A stretch of 39,255 bases of DNA, from NCBI GenBank assembly GCA_030648645.1, contig JAUSHL010000006.1, forward strand, positions 1 through 39,255, given 5' to 3'. The DNA comes from Candidatus Daviesbacteria bacterium. Its GTDB lineage: Bacteria > Patescibacteriota > Microgenomatia > Daviesbacterales > UBA10151. Under the pieces are notes generated by a model. That model was not told the origin of the DNA. It was given only the letters and a program-made list of their open reading frames with translations, and ran no database searches. Below, piece after piece: positions 33,456 through 39,255 of the stretch. The position numbers were made by a program, and so were the translations under genes. Numbering within the stretch: the first letter of the stretch is position 1; every line of letters begins with the position of its first letter.

Positions 33456-34034
33456 ATGGATATAGAATTTGAGGCAACATTCCCTAATATTGATAAGAAT
33501 GAAATTAGAGAAAAACTTAAGGAGTTAGATGCTGTATTAAAAAAACCAGAATACATGCAAAAAAGAGTGGTATTTAAACTTCCTAAAGGACATGAAATAA
33601 AAGGTGGATGGTTAAGAGTTAGAGATGAGGGAGATAAAATAACCATGAGTCTTAAAGTGATAGATGGAGACAATATTGATGATCAAAAAGAAATTTATCT
33701 TAAAGTTAGCGACTTTCAACAAGCCGAATTATTATTATCTTCAATTGGGTGTGAGAAAAAAGCATATCAGGAAAGTAAACGTGAATTATGGATTTTAGAT
33801 GATGTGGAAGTAACTATAGATGAATGGCCATTTTTGGAACCATATTTGGAGGTAGAAGGTAAATCAAAAGAAATAGTTGAAGAAGTTTCAAAAAAATTGG
33901 GATTTGATTTTAATAAAGCTCTTTTTTGTTCGGTCGATAAGTTGTATAACCTCAAATATGGTATTTCTCAGGATATTATAAATAATCAAACTCCAGAAAT
34001 TATATTTGGTGGAAAAAATCCTTTTAGTAACTAG
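33456..34034 (+). CDS. CYTH-domain protein (class IV adenylate cyclase/ThTPase-like)
   Basis: DIEFEATFPNIDKNEIREKLKEL...GWLRVRDEGDKITMSLK...VTIDEWPFLEPYLEVEGKS. Confidence 0.85.
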   Translation: MDIEFEATFPNIDKNEIREKLKELDAVLKKPEYMQKRVVFKLPKGHEIKGGWLRVRDEGDKITMSLKVIDGDNIDDQKEIYLKVSDFQQAELLLSSIGCEKKAYQESKRELWILDDVEVTIDEWPFLEPYLEVEGKSKEIVEEVSKKLGFDFNKALFCSVDKLYNLKYGISQDIINNQTPEIIFGGKNPFSN

Positions 34035-34042
34035 TTTTCTAA

Positions 34043-34067
34043 ATATCACACCTCGGATGTGTGATAT
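34043..34067. repeat. hairpin ATATCACAC-CTCGGAT-GTGTGATAT
   Basis: 9-bp stem; related to the ATATCACACCC subtype. Confidence 0.8.
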
Positions 34068-34154
34068 AGATATTCAGAAATTTTCTAGCTATTTTTTCTT
34101 TTCTCAATAATCTAGAGCTTTATATCTTTTTAAAATCTTGATATTATTCTGCTA

Positions 34155-34496
34155 ATGATTATCACCACCACAAAACCTTATTCTCTTGAAGAAATCAAAC
34201 AATTAAAAGAACAGTTTGAGGTGTATGTCAAAACAGTTATTGATATAGAACAGAAAATTTGTTCTGCTGGAATGGATCGACATTTTGAAGGAGAAAAGAT
34301 TCTCTTAAAACAAGGATCAACACAAAGTAATATTTGGGGTGGTGGAATTGATGTTGAGACAAAGGAGATTGATTTTAATTCATTTATAAATATCCGCCCG
34401 AATGATAACAATACTAAAAATGATATTCAGAGCGAGGAAATTAAAAATAAATATAAAAAATTAATTGAGTATTTTTTCAGGCAATTTTATGAATGA
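34155..34496 (+). CDS. hypothetical protein (113 aa)
   Basis: ORF; stop overlaps the next start (ATGAATGA), suggesting coupling. Confidence 0.6.
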   Translation: MIITTTKPYSLEEIKQLKEQFEVYVKTVIDIEQKICSAGMDRHFEGEKILLKQGSTQSNIWGGGIDVETKEIDFNSFINIRPNDNNTKNDIQSEEIKNKYKKLIEYFFRQFYE

Positions 34497-34770
34497 CACA
34501 AAGCTTTTGATTGGTTCATTATCAAATGATCTCTTGCGAGTAGCAAATATGATTGCCCGTGGATCAGATAAAGGAGCTGTGCGTTTTTTTATTGAAGCTC
34601 AAAAGTGGAATACAGAACTAAAAAACCATACAGTAAAACCATATATTCAAAAAATAATTAATGATATTAATAGCGAAAACGGAGAAAATATTTTGAACAT
34701 GGCAAAGGCTGAAAAATATTTAATGTACAGTATTTTACTGCAGAATTATTCTTTACATAACAGTTTCTAA
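34489..34770 (+). CDS. hypothetical protein (93 aa)
   Basis: MNDTKLLIGSLSNDLLRVANMIARGSDKGAVRFFIEAQKW...; start at 34489 overlaps the preceding gene. Confidence 0.6.
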   Translation: MNDTKLLIGSLSNDLLRVANMIARGSDKGAVRFFIEAQKWNTELKNHTVKPYIQKIINDINSENGENILNMAKAEKYLMYSILLQNYSLHNSF

Positions 34771-34811
34771 CTCTTTTTTCTTTTCCCAACTTATGCAATA
34801 CTAATCCCATA

Positions 34812-36332
34812 ATGCTGGCGAAAGTTTTATCCGGAGCAAATGTTGGGCTTGATTCTACCCCTGTAACTGTGGAAATTGATATTGCAGAAAAAGGACTGCC
34901 TGTTTTTACCATTGTCGGTTTGGCTGATCAGGCTGTAAAAGAAAGTAGAGAAAGGGTGAGATCTGCTCTAATAAATGTTGGAGCAAAATTTCCTCAGAAA
35001 AGAATTATTGTAAATTTGGCTCCGGCCGATTTACCAAAGGAAGGTCCGGCTTTTGATTTACCAATTGCAATAGGAATTTTAATTGCTGATGGACAACTCC
35101 TTTCCGATTTATCTGATACTTTAATGGTTGGAGAATTATCTTTGGATGGATCTTTAAGATCAACTCATGGAATTTTATCTTTTGCAGTTTTGGCAAAATC
35201 TTTAGGCTTGAAAAGAATTTTTGTGCCAATTCAAAATGCACTGGAGGCAGCAATTGTGGAAGGGATCGATATCTATGCCTTTAAAACTTTGGATGAAGTT
35301 TTTAAATATTTAACCGGAAACTTAGAAAAAATACCGGAACCAAAAACTGATTTAAATTTGGAAGAAGAAGTTTTGTATGATTATGATTTTAAAGAAATTA
35401 AAGGTCAAACTTCTGCCAGACGTGCCTTAGAAATTGCTGCTGCCGGAGGACACAATGTAATTTTAAAAGGGCCACCTGGGGCCGGGAAAACTTTACTTGC
35501 CCGAGCTTTTCCTTCAATTTTACCTTCACTTTCCCGTGATGAAGCACTGGAGGTTACAAGGATTTATTCTATTTCCGGAAACTTATCTTCTGATAAACCG
35601 GTAATTACCACTAGACCTTTCAGGTCTCCGCATCATACGGCATCATATGTCGGAATTATTGGGGGAGGAAATAATATCAAACCGGGGGAGGTTTCTTTGG
35701 CCCACCGGGGAGTTTTATTTATGGATGAATTGCCGGAATTTCCAAGACAAGTACTGGAGGCTTTAAGGCAACCTTTGGAGGATAGAAAAGTTACCATTTC
35801 CCGGGCTTCCGGATCGATAACTTTTCCATCGCAATTTATTTTGGTCGCTGCTCACAATCCCTGTCCTTGTGGATTTTTAGGGTCTTTAAATAAAAATTGT
35901 GTTTGTATGCCGGGGCAAATTTCCCGCTATAAAAAGAAAATGTCCGGACCATTGCTTGATAGAATTGATATTCATTTGGATGTGCCGGCTGTGGAAATTG
36001 ATAAATTAACCGGAACTGATGAGCCAGAAAATTCCAAAGATATTAAAAAAAGAGTAAATATTGCCCGGGAAATACAACTGAAAAGATTTAAAGGATCTTT
36101 GACTTTAACAAATTCAGAAATGAGTAATGCTCAGATAAAACAATTTTGTCAGATTACTGTGGAAGCCTTAGAACTTTTAAAAATGGCCATTTCTCAAATG
36201 AACTTATCAGCCAGATCTTATCATCGGATTTTAAAATTATCCAGAACTATTGCCGATTTAGCAGAATCAGAAAATATCTTAACAGAACACATTGCAGAAT
36301 CTTTAACATATAGGGCTCGAGAGGAAAGTTAA
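34812..36332 (+). CDS. comM: YifB/ComM family Mg chelatase-like AAA ATPase
   Basis: IVGLADQAVKESRERVRSA, LKGPPGAGKTLLARAFPSILP, FRSPHHTASYVGIIGGG, FMDELPEFPRQVLEALRQPLEDRKVTISRA. Confidence 0.96.
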   Translation: MLAKVLSGANVGLDSTPVTVEIDIAEKGLPVFTIVGLADQAVKESRERVRSALINVGAKFPQKRIIVNLAPADLPKEGPAFDLPIAIGILIADGQLLSDLSDTLMVGELSLDGSLRSTHGILSFAVLAKSLGLKRIFVPIQNALEAAIVEGIDIYAFKTLDEVFKYLTGNLEKIPEPKTDLNLEEEVLYDYDFKEIKGQTSARRALEIAAAGGHNVILKGPPGAGKTLLARAFPSILPSLSRDEALEVTRIYSISGNLSSDKPVITTRPFRSPHHTASYVGIIGGGNNIKPGEVSLAHRGVLFMDELPEFPRQVLEALRQPLEDRKVTISRASGSITFPSQFILVAAHNPCPCGFLGSLNKNCVCMPGQISRYKKKMSGPLLDRIDIHLDVPAVEIDKLTGTDEPENSKDIKKRVNIAREIQLKRFKGSLTLTNSEMSNAQIKQFCQITVEALELLKMAISQMNLSARSYHRILKLSRTIADLAESENILTEHIAESLTYRAREES

Positions 36333-36375
36333 ATTTGAGGTATTGTTTTAATATATCAAAATTGATATAATCATT

Positions 36376-36732
36376 ATGGAATTTAAAATAATTTTTTATA
36401 AAGATAAATCAGGGAATAATTTGATTGAGACGTTTTTTCTTGAGCTGGAGAGAAGTAATCGTGATTTGGTGGCTCAGGCTCGCAGAGGAATTGAGAAGTT
36501 AAGAAATAGAACTTATCATAAAGAACCTTTGTCAAAATATTTGGAACCAGATTTATGGGAGCTAAGAGTTAAATCAGGAACAGATATTTTAAGAATTATT
36601 TATACTTTTAATAAGGGACAGATAATTATTTTATTACATGTCTTCGTTAAGAAGAAACAGAAAACTCCAGCAAATGAGCTGGATATAGCAAGAAAAAGAT
36701 TAATTGAGTTAAAAAATAAAGGAGCAAATTAA
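36376..36732 (+). CDS. HigB/phage Gp49-like RelE-superfamily toxin
   Basis: IEKLRNRTYHKEPLSKYLEPDLWELRVKSGTDILRIIYTF...ILLHVFVKKKQKTP. Confidence 0.88.
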   Translation: MEFKIIFYKDKSGNNLIETFFLELERSNRDLVAQARRGIEKLRNRTYHKEPLSKYLEPDLWELRVKSGTDILRIIYTFNKGQIIILLHVFVKKKQKTPANELDIARKRLIELKNKGAN

Positions 36733-36733
36733 A

Positions 36734-37057
36734 ATGAAAAGAAAAAAAGATGATTTAGATAGATTAACAGAGAAACTTTTAAAACAGGATCCTTCTTTTA
36801 AGGAGGCAATGAATAATGCAGATCAGGCTTGGGATATTGCTTTGCAACTTTTTGATATCAGAAAAAAAATGGGGTTAACTCAAACAGAATTGGCAAAATT
36901 AGTGGGGACAAAACAATCTAATATTGCCAGAATTGAGTCAGCAGATTATACAGGTTATACCCTAAAAACTTTAGAAAAAGTTACTAAAGCCCTAAAAGCC
37001 AGATTAGAAATTAAAATAATTACTCAGGATATTCACAAATTCCCCAGTCATTTATAA
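36734..37057 (+). CDS. XRE-family HTH antitoxin (HigA-like)
   Basis: IRKKMGLTQTELAKLVGTKQSNIARIESADYTGYTLKTLEKVTKAL. Confidence 0.88.
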   Translation: MKRKKDDLDRLTEKLLKQDPSFKEAMNNADQAWDIALQLFDIRKKMGLTQTELAKLVGTKQSNIARIESADYTGYTLKTLEKVTKALKARLEIKIITQDIHKFPSHL

Positions 37058-37146
37058 ACCAATTTAACTCGAATTTGTAACTCTCGTTAAATGGTTTGAA
37101 CCCAAAATATTGATTAAAAGTTACAAATTAGAGTATTTTGGGTATA
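37055..37146 (-). repeat. dispersed structured intergenic element, copy 3 (reverse orientation)
   Basis: Reverse complement reads TATACCCAAAATACTCTAATTTGTAACTTTTAATCAATATTTTGGGTTCAAACCATTTAACGAGAGTTACAAATTCGAGTTAAATTGGTTTA. Confidence 0.85.
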
Positions 37147-37154
37147 ATTTAAAT

Positions 37155-37622
37155 ATGGAAATTAGAGAAGCTCAAGAAAAAGATATTCCTCAAATAATGC
37201 AGATTAAAAATTGGGGAACTGAAAAAGATTGGAATAAAGAAGTTTTAGAAAGAATTAATAAAACTAAAGAGAGAAAAACTGCTTATTTGGTGGCTGAAGA
37301 AAATGGAAAAATTTTAGGGCAGATATTCTTAAAGTTTTATGGAATAAAAACTGCTCCTAATTATCCAAGTATGGAAGATGCTTATGTCAAAGAAGAATTT
37401 AGAGGACAAGGAATAGGTACCAAACTAATTGAAGAATCAGAGAAAATTTCTAGAAAAAATGGTTTTAATAAAATTGGCTTGGCAGTTAACCCAACATTAA
37501 ATCCTAAAGCAAAATCTTTATATGAAAGATTAGGTTATAAAGAAGTAGGAGATCCTACATATTTAGATGGTGTTTATAATGGAACTGAAGATTGGGTAAT
37601 AGATATGGTAAAAGAATTATGA
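37155..37622 (+). CDS. GNAT family N-acetyltransferase
   Basis: MEIREAQEKDIPQIMQIKN...AYVKEEFRGQGIGTKLIEESEKISRKNGFNKIGLAVNPTLNPKAKSLYERLGYKEVG; ATG 37155 follows GGTATAAT at the edge of repeat copy 3. Confidence 0.9.
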   Translation: MEIREAQEKDIPQIMQIKNWGTEKDWNKEVLERINKTKERKTAYLVAEENGKILGQIFLKFYGIKTAPNYPSMEDAYVKEEFRGQGIGTKLIEESEKISRKNGFNKIGLAVNPTLNPKAKSLYERLGYKEVGDPTYLDGVYNGTEDWVIDMVKEL

Positions 37623-38152
37623 GAATAACAAAAAGTTTAATTTTAATTTTAATTTTAATTTTATTTTTTTTATTGATATCATTTCCCAGTTTAGTTTTTG
37701 CCAGAGTAACACCTGAGGATATAGTGCAGGAGAAGAGAGCTACTTATGAGCAAAAGGTTAAAAATTATTCTGCATTAAATCAACAAAAATTAGAAAAATT
37801 AGCAAAGGATATTGCTCTGGTAAATAAAAAAAGAACTGATGAATTAGAAAATATTATGATTGCTCAGGGAAATATTTTAGATGAATATGAAACCCGTTCT
37901 GCTGGTCCTTCGGGAAGCCTCAGGATAAACAAAAATTCTGAAGCTATAAAAAATGCCAGATATTGGATAACATATGCCCATGAAGCAGTAGCATATCAGG
38001 CTGCTAAAATTTATATTTTTAATCTTTCTGCAGAGCAGAACATTAACAATGATGCTGTGTCTTTAATAAATCAAATGGCAGGGGAGTTAAATTCAAGTAG
38101 AACAAAAGTGATAAATTCTCAAAAAACTTTGGAGAAAACAATTAATGACTAG
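37619..38152 (+). CDS. secreted hypothetical protein
   Basis: Start overlaps the GNAT stop; N-terminal hydrophobic LILILILILFFLLISFPSLVFA signal-like segment. Confidence 0.65.
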   Translation: MRITKSLILILILILFFLLISFPSLVFARVTPEDIVQEKRATYEQKVKNYSALNQQKLEKLAKDIALVNKKRTDELENIMIAQGNILDEYETRSAGPSGSLRINKNSEAIKNARYWITYAHEAVAYQAAKIYIFNLSAEQNINNDAVSLINQMAGELNSSRTKVINSQKTLEKTIND

Positions 38153-38432
38153 CAAAAAAATTATAATAACAATAATAATTATCCTCTCTGCCCTATCTAT
38201 TTTTATCTATGTATCCATACATGGTAGGCAAAATGGAGGAGGCAATTTAATTAGTCCTCAGAATATATTTAAGTCCAATTCTGAATCTGCAAAACCAACT
38301 TTTACACCTCCGGCAACTGCCGGACCTACGCCAATTATTTTGGATTTAAAAAATGGACTATCAAAAGAAGTGGAAAAATTAACTCCGGATGATTTTTCCC
38401 CAGATTTCGAAATTCTAAAAAAATCTTTTTGA
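38145..38432 (+). CDS. hypothetical single-TM protein
   Basis: KKIIITIIIILSALSIFIYVSI TM followed by a Pro/Thr-rich segment. Confidence 0.55.
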   Translation: MTSKKIIITIIIILSALSIFIYVSIHGRQNGGGNLISPQNIFKSNSESAKPTFTPPATAGPTPIILDLKNGLSKEVEKLTPDDFSPDFEILKKSF

Positions 38433-38449
38433 CCACAAATTGACCAACA

Positions 38450-38489
38450 AAAAAACCCTATCTACTTTTAGAGCAAACAGGGTTTTTAA
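38450..38489. terminator. bidirectional intrinsic terminator
   Basis: AAAAACCCT...AGGGTTTTT between convergent genes. Confidence 0.75.
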
Positions 38490-38502
38490 GTATGAGTCTC
38501 AT

Positions 38503-38652
38503 TTAGATATGAGATCCGATTTTGTACATTCCAGTGCCACAACTTGAACACTTTCCCTTAACTGCTGGTTTGCCATTTTTCATTGTTACATTCTCTGCAT
38601 TATCAGCATCTCTTTTTTGTCGACATTTAACACAATACATTTGTACTGCCAT
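38503..38652 (-). CDS. small zinc-ribbon protein (49 aa, DUF5679-like), not in ORF track
   Basis: MAVQMYCVKCRQKRDADNAENVTMKNGKPAVKGKCSSCGTGMYKIGSHI*; two CXXC knuckles; strong SD (GAAAGGGGGTG) upstream. Confidence 0.85.
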   Translation of the reverse strand: MAVQMYCVKCRQKRDADNAENVTMKNGKPAVKGKCSSCGTGMYKIGSHI

Positions 38653-38719
38653 TTATTTTCACCCCCTTTCAAGATTAGCGTCTAGTCCGCCAGTTGGCGG
38701 ATTAGCGTCTAGCGTTTAG

Positions 38720-39001
38720 TTATATTTTCAAAAAACCATGATTCATGATAATATATAAAGTAATCTGCACTGCAAAGGCAATTGAAGCCAGTACTAAAAT
38801 TTTTAAAAGATCAGTTCTTAAGTAATTTATATCAGATTGATAATTCTTAGTTGATGAAATAAATTCTGTTTTTGTTGAATTGGTCGTGTTTACAATCTTG
38901 GTATAGGAAATTGGAACGGGATTTTTTCCGTATAATTGTTCTCTTAAAGATTGCAATCTCTTTTCTGTTGGAGTTTGTTTCAATGATTTGATTACTGCCA
39001 T
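38720..39001 (-). CDS. hypothetical C-terminal TM protein (93 aa)
   Basis: LLKILVLASIAFAVQITLYIIMNHGF TM at the C-terminus. Confidence 0.6.
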   Translation of the reverse strand: MAVIKSLKQTPTEKRLQSLREQLYGKNPVPISYTKIVNTTNSTKTEFISSTKNYQSDINYLRTDLLKILVLASIAFAVQITLYIIMNHGFLKI

Positions 39002-39130
39002 TTTTAAAATCTAGCCTCAAACTGAACTCATTTGAGCCTAACAGACTTTTTTATGCCTGTCAAGTGGTAAGGTGTTACACGAAATCTAAAAAGATACACA
39101 TAAACGAAGTCTCAGATGATACAAAATTCT

Positions 39131-39230
39131 GTCATTGCGAGGAGGGTCGATTTTTCGACCCGACGAAGCAATCTTATCTATTTAAGAGATTGCCACGCTC
39201 TCCGCCAGCTGGCGGATCGCTCGCAATGAC
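39131..39230. repeat. GTCATTGCG...CGCAATGAC repeat, intergenic copy (100 nt)
   Basis: gtcattgcgaggagggtcgatttttcgacccgacgaagcaatct...ctccgccagctggcggatcgctcgcaatgac. Confidence 0.92.
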
Positions 39231-39255
39231 AAAGAGTAGTTAATTAAAGGACACA

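Noticed and set aside
37635-37672. TTTTAA tandem repeat as a phase-variation tract
   Set aside because: The unit is 6 nt so slippage would keep the frame, and it simply encodes a Leu/Ile signal segment in AT-rich DNA.
1-39255. CRISPR array
   Set aside because: Repeats are dispersed palindromes, not evenly spaced direct repeats with unique spacers; no cas genes seen.
1-39255. tRNA or rRNA genes
   Set aside because: No cloverleaf or rRNA core motifs recognised by eye; not exhaustive, tRNAscan-SE/Infernal would be decisive.
1-39255. Alternative genetic code (UGA or UAG as sense)
   Set aside because: Several genes end sensibly at TGA (e.g. 37622, 34496); the one internal TAG at 28318 is isolated, so a local mutation is more likely.

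Overview
This window looks like a chromosomal segment of a Candidate Phyla Radiation (Patescibacteria, probably Microgenomates-like) bacterium. That assignment is an inference from gene content and compact proteins; no search was run. TAA, TAG and TGA all appear to act as stops. Recognisable housekeeping genes: uvrD/pcrA, trxA, tpiA, LytR-CpsA-Psr protein, short holA, pilN/pilO-like genes, an ABC-F ATPase, rpsT, murJ, lepA, a DHH phosphoesterase, hrcA-grpE-dnaK...dnaJ, a CYTH protein and comM/yifB. Accessory content: toxin-antitoxin loci (DUF4258/DUF2283-like, hicB plus a hicA remnant, RelE/RelB, HigB/HigA), a REP-associated Y1 (HUH) transposase, an rve-type transposase and a GIY-YIG protein. 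The most unusual content is the repeat landscape. (1) A GTCATTGCG...CGCAATGAC repeat lies inside uvrD, lepA and grpE, always in the same reading frame and with lengths divisible by three (111, 123, 78 nt); the intergenic copy is 100 nt. (2) Many hairpins have short TTG/TCG loops and stems that change with pairing retained; one subtype brackets the Y1 transposase. (3) A ~92-105 nt structured intergenic element occurs three times. (4) A promoter-proximal module occurs four times in alternating subtypes. (5) A short upstream ORF repeats the first nine residues of LepA with mostly synonymous differences. (6) An rsmC-like gene has one in-frame amber codon and lies between ~100 nt direct repeats. 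No tRNA, rRNA or CRISPR array was recognised.
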